A stretch of 64,000 bases of DNA from Geodermatophilus nigrescens (GTDB lineage Bacteria > Actinomycetota > Actinomycetes > Mycobacteriales > Geodermatophilaceae): the NCBI RefSeq assembly GCF_900129495.1, contig NZ_FQVX01000003.1:806001-870000 (forward strand), given 5' to 3'. The notes beneath the pieces are model-generated. The model saw only the letters and a list, made by a program, of their open reading frames with translations, searched no databases and was not told the origin of the DNA. Below are positions 15,850 to 24,801 of the stretch, one piece after another. A program made the position numbers and the translations under genes. Positions within the stretch are counted from its first letter, which is position 1. Each line of letters starts with the position of its first letter.

Positions 15850-17496
15850 ATGCGGATCAGCGAGACCCCGGAGTGGCGGGCCCTGGCCGAGCACCACGGC
15901 GAGATCGGGCACCGGCACCTGCGCGACCTCTTCGCCGAGGACCCGCAGCGGGGCACGGACCTGGTCGTCACGGCCGGCGACCTGTACCTCGACTACTCCA
16001 AGAACCGGCTGACCCGCGAGACGGTGCGGCTGCTCGCCGCGCTGGCCGACGCCGCCGGCCTGCGGGAGCGCACCGAGGCGATGTTCCGCGGCGAGCACGT
16101 CAACAGCACCGAGGACCGCGCCGTGCTGCACGTGGCGCTGCGCGACCCGCGGACCAGCGGCCTCGACGTCGACGGGCACGACGTCAACGCCGAGGTGCAC
16201 GAGGTGCTCGGCCGGATGGCGTCCTTCGCCGACCGGGTGCGCGGCGGGGAGTGGACCGGGCACACCGGCGAGCGGATCCGCGCGGTGGTCAACATCGGCA
16301 TCGGCGGCTCCGACCTCGGCCCGGCGATGGCCCACCAGGCGCTGCGCGACTACTCCGAGCGGTCGATCACCGTCCGGTTCGTCTCCAACATCGACCCGGC
16401 GGACCTCGCCGAGGCCACCCGCGACCTCGACCCGGCGAGCACGCTGTTCATCGTCGCGTCCAAGACGTTCACCACGCAGGAGACGCTGACCAACGCCCGT
16501 GAGGCCCGGCGCTGGCTGCTCGAGGGGCTCGGCGGCGACGAGACGGCGGTGGCGAAGCACTTCGCCGCGGTGTCGACCAACGCGCAGAAGGTCGCCGAGT
16601 TCGGCATCGACACCGAGAACATGTTCGGCTTCTGGGACTGGGTCGGCGGCCGCTACTCGTTCACGTCGGCCATCGGGCTGTCGCTCATGGTGGCCATCGG
16701 CCCGGAGCGGTACCGCGAGCTGCTCGACGGCTTCCACGCCGTCGACGAGCACTTCCGCACCGCGCCCTGGGAGGAGAACCTGCCGGCGCTGCTCGGGCTG
16801 ATCAGCGTCTGGTACGTCGACTTCTTCGGCACCCAGACGCAGGCCGTGCTGCCGTACTCGCAGTACCTGGCGCGGTTCCCCGCCTACCTCCAGCAGCTGT
16901 GCATGGAGTCCAACGGCAAGTCGGTGCGCCTCGACGGGTCGCCGGTCGACGTCGCCACCGGCGAGATCGTGTGGGGGGAGCCGGGCACCAACGGCCAGCA
17001 CGCGTTCTACCAGCTGCTGCACCAGGGCACGGTGCTCGTACCGGCGGACTTCCTCGCCTTCGCGCAGCCGAACGACCTCGCCCACGGCAGGGACCTCGAC
17101 GGCATGCACGACCTGTTCCTGTCCAACTTCCTCGCCCAGCCGCGCGCGCTCGCCTTCGGCCGGACCGCCGAGGAGGTCGCCGCCGACGGGACCGCCGCCG
17201 ACGTCGTCCCGCACAAGGTCATGCCGGGCAACCACCCGTCCAACGCGATCGTGGCGCCGAAGCTGACGCCGTCGACGCTGGGGCAGCTCGTGGCCACCTA
17301 CGAACACCGCGTCTTCACCCAGGGCGTGGTGTGGGGGATCAACAGCTTCGACCAGTGGGGCGTGGAGCTCGGCAAGGTCATGGCCAACGAGCTGGCGCCG
17401 AAGCTGCAGAGCGAGGGTGCGCCGGACTACGACTCCGACTCCTCGACGAACGCCCTGGTCAGGCTGCTGCGGGAGGGTGCCGGCCGGCCGGCCTGA
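15850..17496 (+). CDS. pgi: Glucose-6-phosphate isomerase
   Basis: 548 residues, full length for the bacterial enzyme that interconverts glucose-6-phosphate and fructose-6-phosphate in glycolysis and gluconeogenesis. The substrate site [16 protein letters not shown], the phosphate-binding [12 protein letters not shown], the first signature around [12 protein letters not shown] and the second signature [15 protein letters not shown] are all intact, with the catalytic Glu in ESNGKSV near residue 355. The ATG at 15850 follows AGGAGG; the in-frame extension upstream is repeat-derived. Nothing adjacent is in the same operon. Confidence 0.97.
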   Translation: MRISETPEWRALAEHHGEIGHRHLRDLFAEDPQRGTDLVVTAGDLYLDYSKNRLTRETVRLLAALADAAGLRERTEAMFRGEHVNSTEDRAVLHVALRDPRTSGLDVDGHDVNAEVHEVLGRMASFADRVRGGEWTGHTGERIRAVVNIGIGGSDLGPAMAHQALRDYSERSITVRFVSNIDPADLAEATRDLDPASTLFIVASKTFTTQETLTNAREARRWLLEGLGGDETAVAKHFAAVSTNAQKVAEFGIDTENMFGFWDWVGGRYSFTSAIGLSLMVAIGPERYRELLDGFHAVDEHFRTAPWEENLPALLGLISVWYVDFFGTQTQAVLPYSQYLARFPAYLQQLCMESNGKSVRLDGSPVDVATGEIVWGEPGTNGQHAFYQLLHQGTVLVPADFLAFAQPNDLAHGRDLDGMHDLFLSNFLAQPRALAFGRTAEEVAADGTAADVVPHKVMPGNHPSNAIVAPKLTPSTLGQLVATYEHRVFTQGVVWGINSFDQWGVELGKVMANELAPKLQSEGAPDYDSDSSTNALVRLLREGAGRPA

Positions 17497-17555
17497 CCGG
17501 CCCGGCGGCCCCCGTCTGCGGCCGCCGTCCCCGCGGGGTACAGTGGTCTCACCGA

Positions 17556-17629
17556 CGCGGGGTGGAGCAGCTCGGTAGCTCGCTGGGCTCATAACCCAGA
17601 GGTCGCAGGTTCGAATCCTGCCCCCGCTA
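17556..17629 (+). tRNA. Initiator tRNA-fMet (CAU), copy 1
   Basis: 74-nt cloverleaf with anticodon CAT. Initiator features: no Watson-Crick pair at the end of the acceptor stem (C1 opposite T72), three G-C pairs at the base of the anticodon stem (CTGGG/CCCAG) and an A11-T24 pair in the D stem. The T stem is GCAGG/CCTGC. CCA is not encoded. A TACAGT -10 box lies at 17539-17544. Confidence 0.93.
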
Positions 17630-17638
17630 CTCGCACGA

Positions 17639-17672
17639 CGAGGGCCCCGGATCACCCGATCCGGGGCCCTCG
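17639..17672 (+). terminator. Terminator after tRNA-fMet copy 1
   Basis: 14-bp perfect stem CGAGGGCCCCGGAT (17639-17652) with its complement (17659-17672). Confidence 0.8.
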
Positions 17673-17779
17673 CCGCGTCCGGGGTCGGCTCGCGTGGCGC
17701 GCCGGGCGAGGGGGCGACGGAGGTCACCGGAGGCCCGCGTCGACGGCCCCCGGAGGCCGTGTAGAGTGATCCGTACCGA

Positions 17780-17853
17780 CGCGGGGTGGAGCAGCTCGGT
17801 AGCTCGCTGGGCTCATAACCCAGAGGTCACAGGTTCGAATCCTGTCCCCGCTA
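17780..17853 (+). tRNA. Initiator tRNA-fMet (CAU), copy 2
   Basis: Differs from copy 1 at two bases that pair with each other: the T stem is ACAGG/CCTGT instead of GCAGG/CCTGC, a compensatory change. All initiator hallmarks are kept and CCA is not encoded. A TAGAGT -10 box lies at 17762-17767. Confidence 0.93.
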
Positions 17854-17859
17854 CTGGCA

Positions 17860-17894
17860 CGAGGGCCCCGGAGCACACCGCTCCGGGGCCCTCG
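17860..17894 (+). terminator. Terminator after tRNA-fMet copy 2
   Basis: 15-bp perfect stem, 17860-17874 with 17880-17894. Its outer arm is the same as at copy 1 (CGAGGGCCCCGGA), with different, still paired, inner bases. Confidence 0.8.
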
Positions 17895-17904
17895 TCGTTC
17901 CCCC

Positions 17905-17930
17905 GGAACAGGAGCGGCCCGGCGCCGGTT
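17905..17930 (+). promoter_or_regulatory. Candidate SigR-like promoter
   Basis: GGAAC (17905-17909), 18 nt, GTT (17928-17930), ending 10 nt before the ATG of the small GNAT gene. It fits GGAA(T/C)-N18-GTT with a leaderless start. Tentative. Confidence 0.35.
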
Positions 17931-17940
17931 GGCGCACGGC

Positions 17941-18228
17941 ATGGAGCCGACCGTCCACGACGCCCCCGACGCCGACCGCTACGAGATCCGCGACGGCGAC
18001 CGCCTGCTCGGCCTGGCCGCCTACCAGCGGCGTGGCGAGACGGTGGTCTTCACCCACACCGAGATCGACCCGGACTCCGAGGGCTCGGGCCTGGGCGGCA
18101 CGCTCGTCCGCGCCGCGCTGGACGACGTGCGGGGCCGCGGCGGCTCCGTCGTCCCGCAGTGCTCGTTCGTGCGCGGCTGGATCGAGCGCCACCCGGAGTA
18201 CGGCGACCTGGTGGCGCGCGACTCCTGA
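17941..18228 (+). CDS. Small YjdJ-type GNAT acetyltransferase
   Basis: 95 residues. The minimal GNAT core has the acetyl-CoA loop SEGSGLGGTLVRAAL and the ending QCSFVRGWIERHPEY, which define the short YjdJ/NATD1-like group of single-domain N-acetyltransferases. The substrate is unknown. ATG at 17941 is preferred over the in-frame TTG at 17929. A possible redox-sigma promoter ends 10 nt upstream. Confidence 0.8.
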   Translation: MEPTVHDAPDADRYEIRDGDRLLGLAAYQRRGETVVFTHTEIDPDSEGSGLGGTLVRAALDDVRGRGGSVVPQCSFVRGWIERHPEYGDLVARDS

Positions 18229-18265
18229 CGCGCGACGCCGCGGCCCGCCTGGTTGGGTGGACCGT

Positions 18266-19153
18266 GTGCGCGTCCTCGTGGCCGGGTGGTTCAGCTTCGA
18301 CGAGGTGATCGCCACCGTCGGCGACGAGCTGGGCGGGGACGTCGTCGCCGGCTGGCTCACCGAGCTGGGTGTGCCGTACGACGTCGCCGTCGCGCCGTTC
18401 CTCGAGGGCGGCGCGGACGGCCGCGGCGTCGACTGGCGCGACGTCGACCCCGCGGGCTACACGCACCTGGTGTTCGTCACCGGGCCGGTCCGCGACTCGC
18501 CGCTGCTGCGCGAGCTGACGGGCGCCTTCGCCGGCTGCCGGCGCCTCGCCGTCAACGTCTCGGTGGTCGAGGAGGCCGGGCGGGCGCTGTTCGACGAGGT
18601 GTGGGAGCGCGACGCCGACGGGATCGCCCGCCCCGACCTCGCCGCCGCCGGCCCGGCCGCCACCGCGCCGGTGGTCGCGGTGGCCTTCACCCCGGCGCAG
18701 GCCGAGTACGGCGACCGGAGCCGTGCCGACGGTGTCCGCGAGGAGATCGAGGAGTGGCTGGCCGCCCGGCAGCTGCCCTGGTTCGAGCTCGGGATGGACA
18801 TGTACGAGAAGCCGCACCCCCGGCGCCCGGCCCAGGTGGAGGCGCTCATCACGCGCGCCGACGTCGTGGTGAGCATGCGGCTGCACGGGCTGGTGCTCGG
18901 GCTGAAGGCCGGCCGGCCCGTGGTGGCCTGCGACCCCGTCGCCGGCGGCGCCAAGGTCACCCGGCAGGCCGGCGCCCTCGGCTGGCCGCTCGTGGTGCCG
19001 GCCGAGGAGGTCGGCGTCGCGGCCCTCGACGCCGCGCTGACCCGCTGCCTGTCCGGCGAGCTCGACGGCGTGGTGGCCGCGGCGCGCGAGCGCGGGCGGC
19101 GCGGCGGCGCGGAGGCCCGCGCCTGGCTCACCGGGCGACTCGGCCGGTCCTGA
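18266..19153 (+). CDS. Polysaccharide pyruvyl transferase-like protein
   Basis: 295 residues. The C-terminal VVVSMRLHGLVLGLKAGRPVVA is the diagnostic segment of the CsaB/WcaK polysaccharide pyruvyl transferase fold; the N-terminus MRVLVAGWFSFDEVIATVGDELGGD is a Rossmann-like start. The expected role is transfer of a pyruvyl ketal to a cell-wall or exopolysaccharide sugar, but no other glycan genes adjoin it. The GTG at 18266 is favoured because TTGGGT lies 7 nt upstream; GTG 18257 is in frame too. Confidence 0.7.
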   Translation: MRVLVAGWFSFDEVIATVGDELGGDVVAGWLTELGVPYDVAVAPFLEGGADGRGVDWRDVDPAGYTHLVFVTGPVRDSPLLRELTGAFAGCRRLAVNVSVVEEAGRALFDEVWERDADGIARPDLAAAGPAATAPVVAVAFTPAQAEYGDRSRADGVREEIEEWLAARQLPWFELGMDMYEKPHPRRPAQVEALITRADVVVSMRLHGLVLGLKAGRPVVACDPVAGGAKVTRQAGALGWPLVVPAEEVGVAALDAALTRCLSGELDGVVAAARERGRRGGAEARAWLTGRLGRS

Positions 19154-19167
19154 GCCGGCCGACGCGC

Positions 19168-19206
19168 CCGGGTGTGTTGCCCCTCACACCCGGTCCTCTC
19201 TAGCGT
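19168..19206 (+). promoter_or_regulatory. Inverted repeat and -10 box before P450
   Basis: CCGGGTGTG (19168-19176) and CACACCCGG (19185-19193) form a 9-bp inverted repeat with an 8-nt centre, followed by TAGCGT (19201-19206) as a -10 box. The repeat may be the terminator of the preceding gene or an operator for the P450 promoter. Confidence 0.45.
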
Positions 19207-19244
19207 GCGGTCAGAGGTGACCGTTACGACGAGGGAGTCGTCCC

Positions 19245-20540
19245 GTGACCATCGCAGCCGTGCCCCCGGCCGACGCAGGCGGCGTCGACCTGGCGACCGT
19301 CGACCTGTCCGACCGGGACTGGTGGACGACCCCGCCGGAGTACCGCCACGCCGCCTTCGACCGGCTGCGCAGCGAGCGCCCCTTCGCCTTCTTCGCCGAG
19401 CCCGACATCCCCGGCTTCCCGCCCGGCCCCGGCTACCACGCGGTCACCCGCTACGCCGACCTCGAGGCGATCAGCTGCCGGCCGGCCGTCTTCTGCTCCG
19501 GCAAGGGCGCGGTGTCCATGCAGGACGTGCCGGCCGACCTCAACGAGTTCTACGGCTCGCTGATCAGCATGGACGACCCGCGGCACGCCAAGATCCGCCG
19601 CATCGTGTCGAAGACGTTCACGCCGCGGATGCTCGAGCGGACGCTGGACTCGGTGCGCGCCGTCGTCGACGACGTCCTGGCGCGCGCCCGGGCGAAGGCG
19701 GAGGCCGGGGACGGGAGCATCGACGTCGTCGCCGACATCGCCGCGCCGATCCCGCTGCGGGTCATCTGCGACATGATGGGCGTCCCGGAGGCCGACCGCG
19801 CCTCCGTGCTGGCCAACTCGAACGTCATCCTGTCCGGCGGCGACCCGGAGCTCATCGAGAACGACGACCCGCTGACCGCCTTCCTCACCGCGGGCATGGA
19901 GATGGCGGCCCTGATGGAGCGGCTGGCGGCCGAGCGGCTGGCCGAGCCGCGCGACGACCTCACCACCGCGCTGGTCAGCACCGAGGTCGACGGCGAGAGG
20001 CTGTCGCACCAGGAGATCGCCTCGTTCTTCATCCTGCTGCTGGTCGCCGGCAACGAGACCACCCGCAACGCGATCTCCCAGGGCCTGCTGGCGCTCTCGC
20101 AGCACCCCGACCAGTGGGCCCGCTGGGCCGCCGACCCGGCGCTGGACCGCACCGGCGTCGAGGAGGTCGTGCGCTGGGTGAGCCCGGTGACCTGGATGCG
20201 CCGCACCGCCACGCAGGACGGCGAGATCAACGGCCACGCCTTCACCGCGGGGGAGAAGTTCCTGCTGTTCTACGCCGCCGCCAACCGCGACCCCGAGGTG
20301 TTCGCCGACCCGCAGCGCTTCGACGTCGGCCGCGACCCCAACCCGCACGTCGGCTTCGGCTCCAAGGGCCCGCACTTCTGCCTCGGCGCGCACCTCGCCC
20401 GCCGCGAGCTGCAGGTGACCTTCCGGGCCGTCTTCGACCAGCTGCCCGACCTCGAGGTCACCGGCCCGCCACACCGGCTGGCGTCGTCGTTCGTCAACGG
20501 CCTCAAGCGGCTGCCCGCGCGGCTGGGCGGGGACCGCTGA
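19245..20540 (+). CDS. Cytochrome P450 of the CYP125/124/142 type
   Basis: 431 residues. The I-helix oxygen motif is LLVAGNETTRNAI, the K-helix is EEVVRW, and the heme loop FGSKGPHFCLGAHLARRE carries the axial Cys379. The AGNETTRN form and overall pattern resemble actinobacterial CYP125/CYP124/CYP142, which hydroxylate sterol side chains or methyl-branched lipids; the substrate is inferred only at that level. The GTG follows GAGGGAG. Its stop overlaps the ferredoxin start by one base (TGATG), so its redox partner is co-translated. Confidence 0.9.
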   Translation: MTIAAVPPADAGGVDLATVDLSDRDWWTTPPEYRHAAFDRLRSERPFAFFAEPDIPGFPPGPGYHAVTRYADLEAISCRPAVFCSGKGAVSMQDVPADLNEFYGSLISMDDPRHAKIRRIVSKTFTPRMLERTLDSVRAVVDDVLARARAKAEAGDGSIDVVADIAAPIPLRVICDMMGVPEADRASVLANSNVILSGGDPELIENDDPLTAFLTAGMEMAALMERLAAERLAEPRDDLTTALVSTEVDGERLSHQEIASFFILLLVAGNETTRNAISQGLLALSQHPDQWARWAADPALDRTGVEEVVRWVSPVTWMRRTATQDGEINGHAFTAGEKFLLFYAAANRDPEVFADPQRFDVGRDPNPHVGFGSKGPHFCLGAHLARRELQVTFRAVFDQLPDLEVTGPPHRLASSFVNGLKRLPARLGGDR

Positions 20541-20731
20541 TGCGGGTCGTGGCCGACCGCGAGGTGTGCGTCGGGGCGGGCTCGTGCGAACTGCTCGCCC
20601 CCGACGCGTTCAAGGTCGACGACGACGGCGCCGTCCGGGTGCTGCAGGAGCAGCCGGACGACGCCGCCGCCGTGCGCGACGCGGTCTCGCAGTGCCCGAC
20701 GGGGGCGATCACCCTGCTCGAGCGGGACTAG
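20540..20731 (+). CDS. [3Fe-4S] ferredoxin
   Basis: 63 residues, single-cluster ferredoxin with Cys10, Cys16 and Cys52-Pro; the position that would hold the fourth ligand (residue 13) is alanine (CVGAGSC), as in P450-partner 3Fe-4S ferredoxins. It delivers electrons to the adjoining P450. It starts inside the P450 stop codon. Its own stop shares a CTAG with the stop of the convergent transsulfuration gene. Confidence 0.92.
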   Translation: MRVVADREVCVGAGSCELLAPDAFKVDDDGAVRVLQEQPDDAAAVRDAVSQCPTGAITLLERD

Positions 20732-21876
20732 CCGAGAGCCTGCTCGAGGTCGGCGAGCAGGTCGTCGACGTCCTCGATGCCCACCGACAGGCGCACCAGG
20801 TCGCCCGGGACCTCCAGCGGGGAGCCGGCGGCGCTGGCGTGCGTCATCCGGTGCGGGTGTTCGATGAGCGACTCGACGCCGCCGAGGGACTCGGCCAGCG
20901 TGAACAGCCGCGCCCGCTCGCAGACCCGCAGGGCCGCCTCCTCGCCGCCGGCCAGCCGGAACGACAGCATCCCGCCGTACCCGGACATCTGCCGGGCCGC
21001 GATCTCGTGGCCGGGGTGGTCGGGCAGGCCGGGGTAGAGCACCCGGGACACGGCCGGGTGCGCGGTCAGGTACTCCGCGATCCGGGCGGCGTTGGCCTGG
21101 TGGCGCTCCATCCGCACGCCGAGGGTCTTGATGCCGCGCACGACCAGCCAGTCCGACAGCGGCCCGGAGACCGCCCCCATGGCGTTCTGGGAGTAGGTCA
21201 GCTGCTCGGCGAGGTCGCCGTCGCGGACGACCAGCGCCCCGCCGACGACGTCGGAGTGCCCGCCGAGGTACTTCGTCGTGGAGTGCACGACGATGTCGGC
21301 GCCCAGCGTCAGCGGCCGCTGCAGGTAGGGGCTGGCGAAGGTGTTGTCGACGACGAGCAGCGCGCCGGCCTCGTGCGCGATCTCGGCGGTGCGCGCGATG
21401 TCGGCGACGTTGAGCAGGGGGTTGGTCGGCGTCTCGCACCAGACGACGCGGGTGGACCCCGGGCGGATGGCGGCGCGCAGCGCGTCGGCGTCGTTGAGGT
21501 CGGCCGGCGTGTGCTCGACGCCCCAGCGCGAGACCACCTTCGAGATGAGCCGGAAGGTGCCGCCGTAGGCGTCCCCGCCGAGCACGACGTGGCTGCCCGG
21601 CGCGCAGACGGTGCGCAGCAGGGTGTCCTCGGCGGCCAGGCCTGAGGCGAAGGCCAGCCCCGCGGTGCCCTCCTCCAGCGACGCCAGCAGCGCCTGCAGC
21701 GCGTCCCGGGTCGGGTTGGCGCTGCGGGCGTACTCGTAGCCGCCGCGCAGCCCGCCGACGCCGTCCTGCTTGAACGTGGTGGCCAGGTGCAGGGGGACGA
21801 CGACCGCGCCGGTGGCCGGGTCGGGGTCCTGCCCGGCGTGGATGGCGCGGGTGTCGAAGCCGGGGAACTCGGTCAC
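20728..21876 (-). CDS. metB: Cystathionine gamma-lyase/synthase
   Basis: 382-residue PLP enzyme of the Cys/Met metabolism family. The PLP lysine is Lys202 in STTKYLGGHSDV; YEYARSANPTR, ETPTNP and the C-terminal SLGGVESLIEHP are all family motifs. With the cystathionine beta-synthase just upstream, the gamma-lyase direction (cystathionine to cysteine, reverse transsulfuration) is likely, though synthase and lyase cannot be told apart from sequence alone. The GTG start overlaps the upstream TGA (GTGA, 21873-21876). Confidence 0.88.
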   Translation of the reverse strand: MTEFPGFDTRAIHAGQDPDPATGAVVVPLHLATTFKQDGVGGLRGGYEYARSANPTRDALQALLASLEEGTAGLAFASGLAAEDTLLRTVCAPGSHVVLGGDAYGGTFRLISKVVSRWGVEHTPADLNDADALRAAIRPGSTRVVWCETPTNPLLNVADIARTAEIAHEAGALLVVDNTFASPYLQRPLTLGADIVVHSTTKYLGGHSDVVGGALVVRDGDLAEQLTYSQNAMGAVSGPLSDWLVVRGIKTLGVRMERHQANAARIAEYLTAHPAVSRVLYPGLPDHPGHEIAARQMSGYGGMLSFRLAGGEEAALRVCERARLFTLAESLGGVESLIEHPHRMTHASAAGSPLEVPGDLVRLSVGIEDVDDLLADLEQALG

Positions 21877-23255
21877 CGGGTCACCCCCGCCAGGTGGCCG
21901 AGCACGTCCTGGCGGGTGACCACGCCCGCGGGCTTGCCGTCGACGTGCACGACGAGCGCGTCGGCCTCGCCGAACTCCGCGACGGCGGCGCTCACCGGCT
22001 CGCCGGAGCCGATGATCGGCAGCGGCGCGGACATGTGCTTCTCCACCCGGTCCGACAGCGAGGCGCGGCCGGCGAACAGCGCGTCGAGCAGGACCTTCTC
22101 GTCGACCGAGCCGACCACCTCGCCGGCGGTCACCGGGGGCTCGGCGCGGACGACCGGCATCTGGCTGACCCCGTACTCGCGCAGGATGTCGATCGCGTCG
22201 CGGACGGTCTCGTTGGGGTGGGTGTGCACGAGCTCCGGCGTCACCCCGCCCTTGCCGTGCAGCAGCTCGCCGACCGTCTCGCCGGTGGCGACGTCGAGGA
22301 AGCCGTAGTCGGCCATCCACCGGTCGTTGAAGATCTTGTTGAGGTAGCCGCGGCCGCCGTCGGGCAGCAGCACCACGACGACGTCGTCGGGCCCCAGCCG
22401 CTCGGCCGCGCGCAGCGCGCCGACGACGGCCATCCCGCAGGAGCCGCCGACGAGCAGGCCCTCCTCGCGGGCCAGGCGGCGGGTCATCCGGAACGAGTCG
22501 GCGTCGGAGACGGCGACGATGTCGTCGGCGATCGACCGGTCGTAGGCCTCGGGCCAGAAGTCCTCACCGACGCCCTCGACGAGGTAGGGCCGGCCGGTGC
22601 CGCCGGAGTACACCGACCCCTCGGGGTCGACGCCGACCACCTGCACCCGCCCGCCGGAGGCCTCCTTGAGGTATCGGCCGATGCCGCTGATCGTGCCGCC
22701 GGTGCCGACGCCGGTGACGAAGCAGGTCACCTTCCCCTCGGTCTGCTCCCAGATCTCCGGCCCGGTCGTCTCGTAGTGCGAGCGGGGGTTGGCCGGGTTG
22801 GCGTACTGGTCGGGCTTCCAGCCGCCCGGCGTCTCGCGGGCCAGCCGGTCGGAGACCGAGTAGTAGGAGCGCGGGTCGGACGGGTCGACGGCGGTGGGGC
22901 AGACGACCACCTCGGCGCCGTACGCCCGCAGCGTGTTGACCTTGTCCTGGCTGACCTTGTCGGGGCACACGAAGATGCACCGGTAGCCGCGCTGCTGGGC
23001 GACCAGCGCCAGGCCGACGCCGGTGTTGCCGCTGGTCGGCTCGACGATGGTCCCGCCCGGCTGCAGTTCCCCGCTGGCCTCGGCGGCGTCGACCATCCGC
23101 ACGGCGATGCGGTCCTTCACCGACCCGCCGGGGTTCATGTACTCGACCTTGGCCAGCACCAGCGGTGCGTCCGGGCCGAGGTCGGCGGTCACCGACGACA
23201 GCCGGACCAGCGGGGTGCCGCCGATCAGGTCGACGACGGACTCGGCGTACTGCAC
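21873..23255 (-). CDS. cbs: Cystathionine beta-synthase
   Basis: 460 residues. The PLP fold has the Schiff-base lysine at Lys47 (NPGGSVKDR), the PTSGNTGVGLA loop and the GTGGTISG phosphate cup. Two CBS domains fill the C-terminus (about 335-460). No N-terminal heme domain is present, as usual in bacteria. The enzyme condenses serine and homocysteine to cystathionine. The GTG at 23255 is set by GAGGAGG 5 nt upstream. First gene of a two-gene reverse-transsulfuration operon. Confidence 0.92.
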   Translation of the reverse strand: MQYAESVVDLIGGTPLVRLSSVTADLGPDAPLVLAKVEYMNPGGSVKDRIAVRMVDAAEASGELQPGGTIVEPTSGNTGVGLALVAQQRGYRCIFVCPDKVSQDKVNTLRAYGAEVVVCPTAVDPSDPRSYYSVSDRLARETPGGWKPDQYANPANPRSHYETTGPEIWEQTEGKVTCFVTGVGTGGTISGIGRYLKEASGGRVQVVGVDPEGSVYSGGTGRPYLVEGVGEDFWPEAYDRSIADDIVAVSDADSFRMTRRLAREEGLLVGGSCGMAVVGALRAAERLGPDDVVVVLLPDGGRGYLNKIFNDRWMADYGFLDVATGETVGELLHGKGGVTPELVHTHPNETVRDAIDILREYGVSQMPVVRAEPPVTAGEVVGSVDEKVLLDALFAGRASLSDRVEKHMSAPLPIIGSGEPVSAAVAEFGEADALVVHVDGKPAGVVTRQDVLGHLAGVTR

Positions 23256-23346
23256 GCGGACCTCCTCGCCCGGCGCCCCGGTCGGGCGCGCTGCCCCCAT
23301 CCCACCACCACCGATGAGTCCCGGCCGCCCGCGGCGTCCTAGCGGC

Positions 23347-24165
23347 ATGACGACGACGGGCCCGCGGGTCGAGGAGGGGTACGCGCCGGTGACCGGTGGC
23401 GTGCGGATGTACTGGCGCAGCGTCGGGGAGGGCGGTCCGCCGCTGGTCGTCGTCCACGGCGGGTTCGGCGTGGTCGAGATGTTCGGCGACGTCCTCGAGC
23501 GGCTGGCCGCGGGGCGGCGGGTGGTCGCCGTCGAGCTCCAGGGGCACGGGCACACCGCGGACGTCGACCGGCCCTTCACCTGGGAGGCGTTCGCCGACGA
23601 CGTCGCCGCGCTGGTCGGCTCCCTCGGCCCCGGCCCGGCCGACCTGCTCGGCTACTCGCTCGGCGGCGGGGTGGTGCTGCGGACGGCGATCCGGTCCCCG
23701 GAGGCCGTGCGCCGGCTGGTCGTGGTGTCGGCGCCGTGCCGGCGGGACGGCTGGTTCCCCGACGTCCGGGCGGGCCAGGAGTCGGTGTCCTCCGCGGGCC
23801 TGGAGTGGATGCGGCGGACGCCGCTGTACGAGGCGTACGCGGCGGTCGCACCCGACGTCGACGCCTTCCCGGCGCTGATGGACAAGACCGGCGCGCTGAT
23901 CAGCGGCGACTACGACTGGACCGACGAGGTCCGCGCCCTGACGCTGCCCGTGCTGCTGGCCTACGCCGACGCCGACGGCATCCCGCCCGCCCACGCGGCG
24001 GAGTTCTTCGCCCTGCTCGGCGGCGGGCTGCGCGACGCCGGCTGGGACGGCTCGGGCCGGCCGGCGTCGCGGCTGGCGGTCCTGCCGGGGCGCACCCACT
24101 ACGACGTGTTCGCCGCCCCGGAGCTCGCGCCGGTCGTCGACGCGTTCCTGACCGCGGGGGGCTAG
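23347..24165 (+). CDS. Alpha/beta-fold hydrolase
   Basis: 272 residues. HGGFG oxyanion segment, nucleophile elbow GYSLGG, and a C-terminal histidine in RTHYDVF complete a plausible Ser-Asp-His triad. The substrate cannot be deduced. It starts 91 nt from the divergent cystathionine beta-synthase gene, and its TAG stop shares a CTAG tetranucleotide (24162-24165) with the stop of the next, convergent, gene. I see no ribosome site before ATG 23347. Confidence 0.85.
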   Translation: MTTTGPRVEEGYAPVTGGVRMYWRSVGEGGPPLVVVHGGFGVVEMFGDVLERLAAGRRVVAVELQGHGHTADVDRPFTWEAFADDVAALVGSLGPGPADLLGYSLGGGVVLRTAIRSPEAVRRLVVVSAPCRRDGWFPDVRAGQESVSSAGLEWMRRTPLYEAYAAVAPDVDAFPALMDKTGALISGDYDWTDEVRALTLPVLLAYADADGIPPAHAAEFFALLGGGLRDAGWDGSGRPASRLAVLPGRTHYDVFAAPELAPVVDAFLTAGG

Positions 24166-24701
24166 CTCCCCGCGGGGAGGTCGGGGGCGTCGGTCCCGCC
24201 CGGCCGCCGCACCGGCTGCCGGGCGACGCCGGCCAGCGCGGGGCGGACGTCGACCAGCGGGGCCAGCAGCCCCGGGGCCGCCGCCCGCCGCTCCACGGGG
24301 GTGGGGCTGCCGGCCCGCCCGTCGGAGGAGCCGCGACGGCGGCGCGAGCGCAGGGCGGTGAGCAGGTCGACCGCCGCGAGCACCGACGCGCCGACGAGGA
24401 CGGTGCGCAGCCGATCGTGCCGGTCGCCGCGGCGGTTCTGCAGCGCGACGCCCATGACGGCGAGGTCGACGGCGTCGCCGAGCACGCGGGTCCACGCCCA
24501 GCCCGGCCGCCCGGCGAGCAGGCCGGCGGCGTGCGCCAGCTCCCGGGCCCCGACGGCGGTGACGACCGGCAGCGCCACGGGGGAGTCGTCGACGCCGGCG
24601 AAGCGGGCCACACCTCGCGGGTCGACGAGCATGGTGGTGCCGAGGCCGAGGCTGGCCAGCCCGAGCAGGCGGGCGGTGCGGCGGGCGGGGCGCGGGCTCA
24701 T
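24162..24701 (-). CDS. DUF4267-like small membrane protein
   Basis: 179 residues. Hydrophobic segments ([67 protein letters not shown]) suggest four membrane helices, followed by an arginine-rich then proline-rich cytoplasmic tail. The [11 protein letters not shown] and DAVDLA motifs resemble integral membrane proteins often encoded near cyclase/dehydrase genes. Function is unknown. The ATG follows GGGAGGACCC. Confidence 0.65.
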   Translation of the reverse strand: MSPRPARRTARLLGLASLGLGTTMLVDPRGVARFAGVDDSPVALPVVTAVGARELAHAAGLLAGRPGWAWTRVLGDAVDLAVMGVALQNRRGDRHDRLRTVLVGASVLAAVDLLTALRSRRRRGSSDGRAGSPTPVERRAAAPGLLAPLVDVRPALAGVARQPVRRPGGTDAPDLPAGS

Positions 24702-24801
24702 GGGTCCTCCCGGGGAGTCGCGACCCCGGGCGGCTACCCGGGCCACCCCGAGGGAAACGGCCGGTGGCGTCCCGTCGGCGGCCGGGACGAGGATGCGGGG
24801 C

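Noticed and set aside
11955..15971. 1338-codon open frame on the minus strand
   Set aside because: Antisense to the PDZ protease and UPF0182 genes, with biased composition and no domain; GC-skewed codons keep the reverse frame open.
17556..17853. Integration site of a mobile element at the tRNA genes
   Set aside because: No integrase, no partial tRNA-end repeat beyond the full second copy, and ordinary host genes on both sides.
18266..19153. Polysaccharide biosynthesis cluster
   Set aside because: The pyruvyl transferase-like gene stands alone; neighbours are a small GNAT and a P450. rmlC at 49 kb is likewise isolated.
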